Source: Atlantibacter subterraneus (GTDB taxonomy: Bacteria > Pseudomonadota > Gammaproteobacteria > Enterobacterales > Enterobacteriaceae). Taken from it: a DNA stretch of 64,000 nucleotides. The notes below the pieces were generated by a model. The model did not search any database. It saw only the letters and a list, made by a program, of their open reading frames with translations, and was not told where the DNA came from. Positions 31,137-39,555 of the stretch are shown one piece after another. The DNA lies in assembly GCF_007570865.1 (NCBI RefSeq), contig NZ_VLPS01000009.1, forward strand, positions 372,001-436,000. The letters run 5' to 3'. A program made the translations under genes and the position numbers. The first letter of the stretch is position 1, and every line of letters begins with the position of its first letter.

Positions 31137-31274
31137 TCAGCGCGGCTTATCGCGCGCCGCCGCCAGAATAAACGGTCCGCTCACGACCAGCCTGAGCCGG
31201 GCGCGTGAACGGTTCACCACCAGTACAGGTTGAGGATTAACAATAACAGTCAGATAAGGTCGCCAGGCCATCAT
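31137..31274 (-). CDS. Possible small protein, 45 aa, unknown
   Basis: A 45-codon frame starting [14 protein letters not shown] and ending [11 protein letters not shown], with a textbook ribosome-binding site GGAGG 5 nt before the ATG. A hairpin (TGCCGCTG / CAGCGGCA, 31088-31109) lies downstream, between it and yecA. The peptide is basic and partly hydrophobic. I do not recognise it. It is transcribed away from the eat operon and might be a leader or a regulatory peptide, or chance coding; only the ribosome-binding site and position support it. Confidence 0.4.
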   Translation of the reverse strand: MMAWRPYLTVIVNPQPVLVVNRSRARLRLVVSGPFILAAARDKPR

Positions 31275-31347
31275 AATTTCCTCCGCTTTTTGATGAACAT
31301 AGCGTGGCGGCAACGCTTTCACCGTCAGCAGAAAGTCGCAATCGCGA

Positions 31348-31386
31348 TTCACCGAACTGGTGCATAAGATGGCGCATTTTCGCGCA
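31348..31386 (+). promoter_or_regulatory. NtrC-type enhancer sites upstream of eat
   Basis: TTCACCGAACTGGTGCA (31348-31364) matches the NtrC consensus TGCACC-N5-GGTGCA at 11 of 12 defined positions. A weaker dyad TGGCGCATTTTCGCGCA follows at 31370-31386, 22 bp centre to centre, so on the same helix face. The first site lies about 110 bp before the predicted transcription start, a usual distance for NtrC enhancers. Confidence 0.6.
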
Positions 31387-31438
31387 GGGGGGATTGTCGC
31401 CCACCTCGAAGGGGGCATTTTTAGCGGCTTTGCTACTC

Positions 31439-31454
31439 TGGTACGCGCTTTGCA
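31439..31454 (+). promoter_or_regulatory. Sigma-54 promoter of eat-eutBC
   Basis: TGGTACGCGCTTTGCA has the -24/-12 elements of an RpoN promoter: GG and GC separated by exactly 10 bp, and agreement with TGGYACG-N4-TTGCA throughout. Transcription should start near 31465, about 28 bp before the eat start codon. Confidence 0.7.
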
Positions 31455-31492
31455 ATGCCCTGTCAGGTTTTTCCATTCTGGCGAGGTAAGGT

Positions 31493-32881
31493 ATGGCAAG
31501 CGTAACCGAACAACCAACAACACTAAAACGCACCCTGGGCAGCTTCCGTTTGTGGGGGATTGCCGTCGGGCTGGTGATCTCCGGGGAGTATTTCGGCTGG
31601 AGCTACGGCTGGTCGCAGGCTGGCACCATGGGATTTCTGATGGTGGCACTGGCCATGGCCGCGATGTATTGCGCCTTCATTTTTAGTTTTACCGAGCTGA
31701 CCACCGCCATTCCCCACGCGGGCGGGCCGTTTGCCTATGCGTATCGCGCCTTCGGGCCAACCGGCGGGTTTATCGCCGGGTTCGCTACGCTGATCGAGTT
31801 TGTATTTGCGCCGCCCGCCATCGCCATGGCGATTGGTGCCTATCTGAACGTGCAATTTCCGGCGTTGGATCCGAAATGGGTGGCGGTCGGGGCGTATCTG
31901 ATCTTTATGACGCTGAATATTCTCGGCGTCGGCATTGCCGCCACCTTTGAACTGATTGTCACGCTGCTGGCAATCTTCGAGCTGCTGGTATTTATGGGCG
32001 TGGTTGCGCCGGGCTTCTCCTGGGACAACTTTACCGCCAACGGCTGGGCGGGCGCGGAGAGCTTCAGCAACCTGGCGCTGCCGGGAATGTTTGCCGCGAT
32101 CCCGTTCGCGATTTGGTTTTTCCTGGCGATTGAAGGCGCGTCGATGGCGGCGGAAGAAGCCCGCGACCCTCAGCGCACTATTCCCCGTGCGCTGGGCGGC
32201 GGCATTGTCACCTTAACGGTGCTGGCAGTGGGCGTGATGGTGTTCGCGGGCGGCGTGGGCGACTGGCGCACGCTGTCGAATATTAACGATCCGCTGCCCC
32301 AGGCGATGAAAATGGTGGTGGGCAGCAGCAGCGGCTGGCTGCATATGCTGGTCTGGCTGGGGCTGTTCGGGCTGGTGGCCTCGTTCCACGGCATTATTAT
32401 GGGCTATTCCCGGCAGATCTTTTCCCTGGCGCGCGCCGGGTTCCTCCCCGCCTCTCTGGCGAAGGTGAATCGCCGCACCCGCACCCCGCATCTGGCCATC
32501 CTCGCGGGCGGCGTGGTGGGCATCGCCGCTATCTTCTCAGATTCGCTGATCACTATCAGCGGGATGCCGTTAACGGCATGCATCGTCACCATGTCGGTAT
32601 TTGGCGCTATTGTTATGTATATCGTCTCGATGCTGGCGCTGTTTAAACTGCGCCGCAGCGAGCCGAATTTGATCCGCCCGTTCAAAGCGCCACTGTTCCC
32701 GGTCGCGCCTGCGTTTGCCCTTGGCATGGCGGTGCTGTGTCTGGCGGCGATGATTTATTACAACACCGTGCTGGCGCTGATTTTCGCCACCATGATGCTG
32801 GGCGGCTACCTGTGGTTCCGCATCTCGGCCCCGGCGCGCCGGCGCGCGGCGCTCGACCCGCAGTTGCGGGCGCTGTCGTAA
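31493..32881 (+). CDS. eat: Ethanolamine permease
   Basis: A 462-residue APC-superfamily transporter with about twelve membrane helices, matching stand-alone ethanolamine permeases (Eat). Features are GLVISGEYFGWSYGW near the N-terminus, FTELTTAIPHAGGPFAY, and FFLAIEGASMAAEEARDP. It starts at ATG with GAGGTAAGG before it and ends 10 bp before eutB. The following lyase genes support ethanolamine as substrate. It is not the EutH carrier of the large microcompartment operon. Confidence 0.9.
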   Translation: MASVTEQPTTLKRTLGSFRLWGIAVGLVISGEYFGWSYGWSQAGTMGFLMVALAMAAMYCAFIFSFTELTTAIPHAGGPFAYAYRAFGPTGGFIAGFATLIEFVFAPPAIAMAIGAYLNVQFPALDPKWVAVGAYLIFMTLNILGVGIAATFELIVTLLAIFELLVFMGVVAPGFSWDNFTANGWAGAESFSNLALPGMFAAIPFAIWFFLAIEGASMAAEEARDPQRTIPRALGGGIVTLTVLAVGVMVFAGGVGDWRTLSNINDPLPQAMKMVVGSSSGWLHMLVWLGLFGLVASFHGIIMGYSRQIFSLARAGFLPASLAKVNRRTRTPHLAILAGGVVGIAAIFSDSLITISGMPLTACIVTMSVFGAIVMYIVSMLALFKLRRSEPNLIRPFKAPLFPVAPAFALGMAVLCLAAMIYYNTVLALIFATMMLGGYLWFRISAPARRRAALDPQLRALS

Positions 32882-32891
32882 GGAGAAACGC

Positions 32892-34265
32892 ATGTATCGC
32901 ACCACTCTGGCGCACCGGGTTTACCGGTTCGCCAGCCTGAAAGAGGTGATGGCGAAAGCGACCCCTGCCCGCTCCGGCGACAGCCTGGCGGGCGTGGCGG
33001 CGGAGAGCGCCGAAGAGCGCATGGCGGCAAAGATGGCGCTTGCCGAAATCCCGCTGCGCGATCTGCTGGCTAATCCGCTGATTCCTTATGAATCCGATGA
33101 AGTAACGCGCCTGATTGTCGACACCCACGATGCCGACGCCTTTGCGCCCATCAGCCATTTAACGGTTGGCGATTTCCGCGACTGGCTGCTGAGCGATGAG
33201 GCAGACAGCGCCACGCTGAACCGTCTCGCGCGCGGCGTGACGCCAGAGATGGCGGCGGCGGTGAGCAAGCTGATGCGCAATCAGGATTTGATTCTGGTGG
33301 CCAGCAAATGCCGGGTGGTAACGCGCTTTCGCAACACCATCGGCCTGCCGGGGCACTTGAGCGTGCGGCTCCAGCCCAACCACCCTACTGACGATCTCAA
33401 AGGTATTGCCGCCAGCTTGCTCGACGGGCTGCTGTACGGAGCGGGCGACGCGGTGGTGGGCATTAATCCGGCCAGCGACAGCCTGCCGGTGCTGGATCGG
33501 CTTAATCATATGCTGGATGACATCATCCAGCGCTTTGCCATTCCCACGCAGTCCTGCGTGTTAACGCACGTTACGAATACCCTTCAGCTTATTGAGCGCG
33601 GCTCGCCGGTGGACCTGGTCTTCCAGTCGGTGGCCGGTAGCGAGGCGGCGAACCGCGGATTTGGGATTTCACTCTCTTTACTGGCGGAAGCGCGTGACGC
33701 GGCGCTGTCGCTGAAGCGCGGAACGCTCGGCAACAACGTGATGTATTTCGAAACCGGCCAGGGGAGCTGCCTGTCGGCCAACGCCCATCACGGCGTCGAC
33801 CAGCAAACCTGTGAAGCGCGCGCCTATGCGGTGGCGCGCCATTTCGATCCGCTGCTGGTGAATACCGTGGTGGGGTTTATCGGGCCGGAATACCTGTACG
33901 ACGGCAAACAGATTATCCGCGCCGGGCTGGAGGACCATTTTTGCGGCAAGCTGATGGGACTGCCGCTGGGCTGCGACGTTTGCTATACCAATCATGCCGA
34001 GGCGGATCAGGACGATATGGATACCCTGCTGACGCTGCTGTGTAACGCCGGGCTGACCTTTCTGATCGGCGTACCGGGTGCGGATGACATCATGCTGAAT
34101 TACCAGAGCACGTCCTTCCACGATGCGCTGTATGCGCGACGGCTGCTGGGGCTTAAACACGCGCCGGAATTCGCCCACTGGCTGAGCCAGATGCAGATTA
34201 TCGATAACCAGGGGCAGTTGCGCTTAACCGGTGCCAGCCATCCGCTGCTCACTGCCATGCCTTAA
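32892..34265 (+). CDS. eutB: Ethanolamine ammonia-lyase large subunit EutB
   Basis: EutB is the catalytic TIM-barrel subunit of the adenosylcobalamin-dependent lyase that splits ethanolamine into acetaldehyde and ammonia. It is 457 residues long, close to the 453 of E. coli EutB. Conserved parts include GDSLAGVAAES, RVVTRFRNTIGLPG, FETGQGSCLSANAHHGVDQ and GLPLGCDVCYTNHAEADQDD. AAGGAG lies 6 nt before the start. It is 9 bp from eutC, in an eat-eutB-eutC operon. Confidence 0.96.
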   Translation: MYRTTLAHRVYRFASLKEVMAKATPARSGDSLAGVAAESAEERMAAKMALAEIPLRDLLANPLIPYESDEVTRLIVDTHDADAFAPISHLTVGDFRDWLLSDEADSATLNRLARGVTPEMAAAVSKLMRNQDLILVASKCRVVTRFRNTIGLPGHLSVRLQPNHPTDDLKGIAASLLDGLLYGAGDAVVGINPASDSLPVLDRLNHMLDDIIQRFAIPTQSCVLTHVTNTLQLIERGSPVDLVFQSVAGSEAANRGFGISLSLLAEARDAALSLKRGTLGNNVMYFETGQGSCLSANAHHGVDQQTCEARAYAVARHFDPLLVNTVVGFIGPEYLYDGKQIIRAGLEDHFCGKLMGLPLGCDVCYTNHAEADQDDMDTLLTLLCNAGLTFLIGVPGADDIMLNYQSTSFHDALYARRLLGLKHAPEFAHWLSQMQIIDNQGQLRLTGASHPLLTAMP

Positions 34266-34274
34266 GGAGAAGCT

Positions 34275-35060
34275 ATGCACGCACCCGATGCCTGGAAAGC
34301 ACTCAACCAGTTTACCGATGCCCGAATTGCGCTGGGGCGCAGCGGCGCAAGCCTGCCCACTGCCGAAGTGCTGAAATTTGGTCTGGCCCACGCCCAGGCG
34401 CGGGACGCCATCCATCAACCGTTTGACAGTGATACCCTGGCTGAACAACTCGCCGCGCTGGATCTGGAAACCCTGACGGTTCACAGCCAGGCGACCGATC
34501 GTCCTGTGTATCTTAACCGGCCCGATCTGGGGCGGCGTCTGGATGAGCCGAGCCGCGAGAGGCTGACGGCCCGGCGCGCAACGCCGCACGATGTTTTACT
34601 GGTGATCGGCGACGGGCTCTCTTCCCATGCCGTGCAGCGCCAGGCGGTGCCGTTGGTTAGGGCGCTGCTGCCCTTTCTGGCGACGCTCGGTTTATCCACC
34701 GGCCCGGTAGTGCTGGCCCACCAGTCGCGGGTCGCGCTGGGCGACGATATCGGCGAATGCCTGAACAGCAAAGCGGTGGCGATGCTGATCGGCGAACGGC
34801 CTGGGCTGTCGTCGCCGGATAGCCTTGGCGTCTATCTGACGTGGAAACCCGAGCGCGCGCGGATTGAGTCGGAACGTAACTGCATCTCAAACATTCGCCC
34901 GGAGGGGCTGGGCTATGATGCGGCGGCGTTCAAACTGGCCTGGCTGCTGGAGCAGGCGTTTTTACGACGGCTGACGGGGGTAAATCTGAAGGATGAGAGC
35001 GATAACCCGGCGCTGTGGGATAAGGTCAGGCCGGGGTTAGCGAGGGATGATACAGCGTAA
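34275..35060 (+). CDS. eutC: Ethanolamine ammonia-lyase small subunit EutC
   Basis: EutC forms, with EutB, the cobalamin-binding lyase. The 261-residue protein is shorter than the 295-residue E. coli EutC, lacking an N-terminal tail as is common for stand-alone eutBC. Conserved are DVLLVIGDGLSSHAVQ, VVLAHQSRVALGDDIGE, LIGERPGLSSPDSLGVYLTW and ERNCISNIRPEGL. The sequence after the stop contains no eutA (reactivase), aldehyde dehydrogenase or shell protein gene. Confidence 0.95.
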   Translation: MHAPDAWKALNQFTDARIALGRSGASLPTAEVLKFGLAHAQARDAIHQPFDSDTLAEQLAALDLETLTVHSQATDRPVYLNRPDLGRRLDEPSRERLTARRATPHDVLLVIGDGLSSHAVQRQAVPLVRALLPFLATLGLSTGPVVLAHQSRVALGDDIGECLNSKAVAMLIGERPGLSSPDSLGVYLTWKPERARIESERNCISNIRPEGLGYDAAAFKLAWLLEQAFLRRLTGVNLKDESDNPALWDKVRPGLARDDTA

Positions 35061-35089
35061 CCCCCATTTGCCGTCTGCTGAAAGCCTGG

Positions 35090-36019
35090 CTATTTAGCGT
35101 AAATAAACCGCCCGGATGCGACATCACCGCTGACGCTATCGTACTCCCAGGCTATCAGCGGGTGTTGCGCTTTGGCCGCATTGTAATCCACACAAATCAC
35201 CGACTGGCTAAGCACAGCCGGTTCCCCCGCCAGGGTATAATGCCCCACTACCACAGGCGTGCTGGTTAATGCCGGATAAGCACGCGTCAATGGAATATCC
35301 GGAATGCAGTCCGCTACCTCGGGCTGCACCTGGGCGAGTTGCCGCCAGGTCGTCGCACCCTCTAACCACCAGCGCACGCGAATATTGCGACGCTCAATAC
35401 CAGTTTTATCAAGGAAGCTGTAGCCTTCCGGCAACGTCATTTCGGGCCCTTTAAGTACCGTTTCCAGCAAGCCGTAAAGCTCATGCTGCTTATCAAATGC
35501 AAACTGCCAGCTTTCCGGCTTGAGCCGGTTCTCTTCATCAAGCCATGGCCGCAACTGCGCCAGCGCGGCTTGATCCCAGCAGGCGTGAATCGCCCGGATA
35601 TCGCCAAAATCAATAAACAGCGGCAGGGTTTTGAACCAGTCGATCCAGGCGGCATGGGGCGGGCTGTTTTCCGTCACATCATCTAAAAAGGCCCGATGCT
35701 GACGGTTATTATTCGCCGTGTGCGGGCGCAGCGGCAGGCCGCTCACCGGATGGCGCATCGCCCAGCCAACCGCGTTAAATTCATGATTGCCCATCAGGCA
35801 AATTGCGCGGCCGCTATCCACCATGGCTTTAACTTGATTGAGCACGGCCAGGTGATCGATATGCGTCCCAGGTTGGTTATCAATCAGGTCGCCAAGGAAG
35901 ATCAACATAGCGTCATCATGGGGATCCAGATACGTCATCAGCGCAGCCAGCTTCCCGGACTGCCCATGAATATCGCCGATAAAAATTTTCTTGCTGGTAA
36001 GCCGTTGTGAATGTGGCAT
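35090..36019 (-). CDS. Calcineurin-like metallophosphoesterase
   Basis: A 309-residue protein with the metallophosphoesterase signature: GDIHG (residues 15-19), GDLIDN (43-48), GNHE (77-80), and later histidines including VVGHY. It resembles bis(5'-nucleosyl)-tetraphosphatase/PrpE-type and polynucleotide-kinase-associated phosphatases; the substrate is not determined. The ATG at 36019 has GGGAG 5 nt upstream. It converges on eutC with 29 bp between stops and has no clear partner. Confidence 0.85.
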   Translation of the reverse strand: MPHSQRLTSKKIFIGDIHGQSGKLAALMTYLDPHDDAMLIFLGDLIDNQPGTHIDHLAVLNQVKAMVDSGRAICLMGNHEFNAVGWAMRHPVSGLPLRPHTANNNRQHRAFLDDVTENSPPHAAWIDWFKTLPLFIDFGDIRAIHACWDQAALAQLRPWLDEENRLKPESWQFAFDKQHELYGLLETVLKGPEMTLPEGYSFLDKTGIERRNIRVRWWLEGATTWRQLAQVQPEVADCIPDIPLTRAYPALTSTPVVVGHYTLAGEPAVLSQSVICVDYNAAKAQHPLIAWEYDSVSGDVASGRFIYAK

Positions 36020-36472
36020 CACTACTCCCGCGTTGCCTCAGCGTGGATCCAGAGCAATCCAGACCGCTGAATAAGTTCAATACTACTGTACCAACGTTGA
36101 GGTTCGTATCGCCCAAATTTATTGTATCTGGCTGATTATTTTAAAGAGACGTATGCACCTGACACACAATGAAGCGCAACGTAAGTGTTTTATAAACTAA
36201 TTTAGCAATATGTATCACACTCTTGATATTTTTCTGTAAAACAAACCCATCCCGGCCAATTCAGCGCTAACAAATTGAATAAAAAGACAAATCACCTCTC
36301 GCATCCCTAAAGATCAAATCTATTAATCCATTGATTTTATTGTATTTATTCCAAACTAATCTGACGCTACGCTTATTGACATATCAGGGACAGGTAAATT
36401 AGCTTTTATTTTAGATTTTTTATAAATGTTTTAGATTTACATAAAACACTAAGAATAAAGAGGAGTAGCGAG
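36020..36472. other. Gene-free A+T-rich start of the arabinoside islet
   Basis: About 450 bp without a supported gene. Composition falls sharply in G+C compared with eutBC, which marks the left edge of the islet. It must hold the promoters of the phosphoesterase and of the first transporter. I could not identify a convincing CRP site; ATCACA near 36214 has no matching second half. Confidence 0.6.
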
Positions 36473-37795
36473 ATGGATTCAACACACAGTGAGGTCACCC
36501 CGCAGGCCTGGGCAGACAGGCGACGGTTTACCCGCATCATTCCTATGCTGGCTGTGATGTATCTGCTGGCACTGATATGCCGAAATAACATTGGCTACGC
36601 CTTTCACGGCATGGGCCAGTCGTTCAATTTATCAGCCACTATTTCAGGTTTAGTTGGGGGCATCTTTTTCATCGGATATTTGCTGCTTCAGATCCCTGGT
36701 GGGCACCTGGCGCAGAAAGTGAGTGCTAAAAAGATCATTACTCTGTGTATGGTGGCATGGGGGGTGGTCTGCATTTCGATTGGCTTTGTGCAGAGTGGTG
36801 GGCAGCTGCTGACGATGCGATTTTTGTTAGGGTTAAGTCAAAGTATGCTTTACCCCACGACGCTGATCCTTATCGGCAAATGGTTCCCACAACGCGAAAG
36901 GGCCAGAGCAATTGGTTACTGGTCAATCGGCGCGACAGTCTCAAATTTTATAGTCGGCCCGCTTTCAGGATTTTTAATTGATACATTTTCCTGGCAAATG
37001 CTTTTTGTCATTCAGGGAATTCCTGTGTTGATTGCGGTATTTTTTTGGGTGTGGCTGATCGCAGAAACGCCAGCTGAAGCAAAATTCCTGAGTAAAACTG
37101 AGAAAGATTATTTGGCACGTGAATTTGCGACAGATGCGCAAAACGCCACGAAAAGTGATGATAAAAGCGTCATGAGCCTGGTGCTGAAAAACAAATTTGT
37201 CTGGCTGCTGACGATCGTTTTTCTTCTCAACAACATGTTTAACTATGGGCTGAGTATCTGGTGGCCAACCATTGCCAGTTCGGTAACAGGGTCCAGCTAC
37301 ACCCTGGTCGGTATTTTATCCACTATTGCTCCGCTTATCGGACTGGCGGTTATGTTTATTGTTTCCAGTCATTCAGATCGAACGGGTGAACGTAAATGGC
37401 ATGCCGTATCCATTTTACTTATTTGCGGCGTAGCGCTTGCGGTGTCTGCATTAACCGAAGGGGCTCCTTTTGTATCCATCCTGTTCATTCTTATTGCACA
37501 AGGTATTTGGGCGGGTTTTAGCCCGGTTTTTTGGACTATCCCTTCAATCGTCATTAGCTCCGCCGCCATCGGCGCGGCGACTGGGCTTATTAACGGCGTA
37601 GGCAATTTAGGCGGTTTTGTCGGCCCCTATCTGTTTGGCTATTTGATTGACCTGACGGGCAGTACGCAAACGGGATTGTTCTTTATTGTCGGCGTCCAGT
37701 TAATGGCAGGCTTACTGTTAGCAACGTTAAGAAGCCCCAAATTAGAGACGGCGGTAAAAAACATTCAACTAAAAAATTCATGCTCAACTAAATAA
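36473..37795 (+). CDS. MFS transporter, anion:cation symporter type
   Basis: A 440-residue twelve-helix major-facilitator protein of the ACS group (relatives carry hexuronates, glucarate and similar organic acids). Visible motifs are RNNIGYAFHGMG, GGHLAQKVSAKK and FPQRERARAIGYWS. GAGGAG is upstream of the ATG. It is 20 bp from the arabinofuranosidase gene, so the two are probably one transcript. Codon use is A+T-rich compared with the backbone. The substrate may be an aryl or acidic arabinoside; this is inferred only from the neighbour. Confidence 0.8.
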   Translation: MDSTHSEVTPQAWADRRRFTRIIPMLAVMYLLALICRNNIGYAFHGMGQSFNLSATISGLVGGIFFIGYLLLQIPGGHLAQKVSAKKIITLCMVAWGVVCISIGFVQSGGQLLTMRFLLGLSQSMLYPTTLILIGKWFPQRERARAIGYWSIGATVSNFIVGPLSGFLIDTFSWQMLFVIQGIPVLIAVFFWVWLIAETPAEAKFLSKTEKDYLAREFATDAQNATKSDDKSVMSLVLKNKFVWLLTIVFLLNNMFNYGLSIWWPTIASSVTGSSYTLVGILSTIAPLIGLAVMFIVSSHSDRTGERKWHAVSILLICGVALAVSALTEGAPFVSILFILIAQGIWAGFSPVFWTIPSIVISSAAIGAATGLINGVGNLGGFVGPYLFGYLIDLTGSTQTGLFFIVGVQLMAGLLLATLRSPKLETAVKNIQLKNSCSTK

Positions 37796-37815
37796 AACCA
37801 AGGGAGAGAGAATTA

Positions 37816-39330
37816 ATGACTTCTAAAGCCAGATTTATCTTTGACAAAGATTATATTATTTCCAGGATAGACAACCGCATCTATGGGTCGTTCGTTGAAA
37901 ATTTAGGCCGATGCGTCTATGGCGGCATTTATGACCCGCAGGATCCAACAGCAGACAGCGATGGCTTTCGTCAGGATGTAATTGATGCGGTAAATGAACT
38001 TAACGTTCCGATGATCCGACTGCCGGGTGGCAATTTTGTGGCAACCTATATCTGGGAAGATGGCGTTGGCCCACGAGATAAGCGCCCGCGCAAACCCGAT
38101 TTGGCATGGAAATGTATTGAGACAAACCAGATTGGCACCAACGAATATATGGACTGGCTTCAAAAAGTCGGTGCCGAAGCGATGATGACGGTGAACGTTG
38201 GCACCCGAGGAATTCTGGATGCGCTAAATTTACTGGATTACTGTAACCGGGAATCGGGCACTTATTACAGTGATCTACGCGTTTCCCATGGCTATAAAAA
38301 GCCTCATCGGATTAAAACCTGGGCCATTGGCAATGAATTAGACGGGGTATGGCAAGTAGGCCAGCAAACACCTTTCGAATATGCTCGTATTGCCAGAGAA
38401 ACGGCCAAGGCAATGAAAAGGCAGGATGGGAGCATTGAAATTGTCGCCGCGGGCAGTGCGGGACAAGAATATCCCACCTTTGGTGACTGGGAACAAACGT
38501 TAATTCAGGAAGCCCATCCCTATATAGACTATTTATCTCTACATCAATACTATTTGAATGTGGAAAAAGATACGGCAAACTTCCTGGCAAAAACGCTGGC
38601 TTTTGATGACTATATTAAATCAATCGGCAGTTTGATTGATTATATGAAGGTCAAAAACAAATCGAATAATAACATTTATATCTCGCTGGATGAATGGAAC
38701 GTCTGGTACCACACGCGTAAGGATGATATGGCGACTATCCGTGACCGTGGTGACGAGTGGCCAATCGCCCCGCGGTTACTTGAAGAGCCTTATAACTTTG
38801 AAGATGCGCTGGTGGCTGGCGCAATGTTAATTGCACTGCTGCGCAACAGCGACCGCGTCAAAATAGCCGCCTATGCTCAGCTTGTAAATGTGCTGGCTCC
38901 AATTATGACGGACAAAAAGGGTCAATTGTGGAAGAATACGATTTTTTATCCCATTTACTATACGTCTAAATTCGGTCGCGGTACGGCAATACAGGGGGTG
39001 ATTGACAGCCCGAAATACGACAGTAAAGATTTTACTGATGTACCCGTGCTGGATGCTGTGGCAGTGTTGAACGAAGATGAGACCGAACTGACCGTATTTG
39101 CAATTAATAAATCTTTAACCGATCGTCTGGATATACAATGCGACTTCCGCTCCTTCGGCCGGCTTGAGATGATACAACACGTTTCTTTAGAAAACGAAGA
39201 TGTCTATGCCGTTAATACGCTGACTAATCCTGACTGCGTTATGCCTAAAGATAAGAAAGTTACGCCGGAAGCAAATCACCTGGTACTGGAATCGCTATCG
39301 TGGAATATGATTCGCTATAAAATAAACTAA
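37816..39330 (+). CDS. abfA: GH51 alpha-L-arabinofuranosidase, intracellular
   Basis: This enzyme removes terminal alpha-L-arabinofuranosyl units with retention. The 504-residue protein has the GH51 barrel with acid/base E174 (GNELDG) and nucleophile E293 (SLDEWN), almost exactly the positions of the well-studied Geobacillus enzyme, and an N-terminal YGSFVENLGRCVYGGI. A C-terminal beta-domain completes it. There is no signal peptide, so it works on imported small arabinosides, not on polymers outside. AGGGAGAGAG precedes the ATG. Confidence 0.93.
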   Translation: MTSKARFIFDKDYIISRIDNRIYGSFVENLGRCVYGGIYDPQDPTADSDGFRQDVIDAVNELNVPMIRLPGGNFVATYIWEDGVGPRDKRPRKPDLAWKCIETNQIGTNEYMDWLQKVGAEAMMTVNVGTRGILDALNLLDYCNRESGTYYSDLRVSHGYKKPHRIKTWAIGNELDGVWQVGQQTPFEYARIARETAKAMKRQDGSIEIVAAGSAGQEYPTFGDWEQTLIQEAHPYIDYLSLHQYYLNVEKDTANFLAKTLAFDDYIKSIGSLIDYMKVKNKSNNNIYISLDEWNVWYHTRKDDMATIRDRGDEWPIAPRLLEEPYNFEDALVAGAMLIALLRNSDRVKIAAYAQLVNVLAPIMTDKKGQLWKNTIFYPIYYTSKFGRGTAIQGVIDSPKYDSKDFTDVPVLDAVAVLNEDETELTVFAINKSLTDRLDIQCDFRSFGRLEMIQHVSLENEDVYAVNTLTNPDCVMPKDKKVTPEANHLVLESLSWNMIRYKIN

Positions 39331-39367
39331 CGCGTAAGCGAAAGCTGCTGCTTAATTTATTAGTAGA

Positions 39368-39390
39368 CTGGCGCTATAGCATAGCGCCAG
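39368..39390. terminator. Hairpin after the arabinofuranosidase gene
   Basis: CTGGCGCTAT and ATAGCGCCAG form a 10-bp perfect stem with a 3-nt loop, 38 bp after the stop. No T-run follows, so it may be an mRNA-end or attenuating structure and not a strong terminator. Confidence 0.5.
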
Positions 39391-39435
39391 CTATCCGATA
39401 ATCAGATTGTGTTACTCACCAGCGGTGGGGCTTAC

Positions 39436-39485
39436 CGTTCAAATTGCTTTGATATAAAATCATTGAATAGGCTGCAATTTGAACG
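39436..39485. promoter_or_regulatory. 12-bp inverted repeat before the second transporter
   Basis: CGTTCAAATTGC (39436-39447) and GCAATTTGAACG (39474-39485) are perfect inverted copies with 26 bp between them, ending 70 bp before the transporter start. The spacing between arm centres is 38 bp, compatible with a repressor binding two sites. The local ArsR-type regulator is the obvious candidate; this is inference. Confidence 0.5.
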
Positions 39486-39555
39486 TTTAGCTGTTGGCTC
39501 ATCCACGGCTTAGTTGACTATTGCAGACCCACCTTTGTATGGAAGGTATCAGCAA

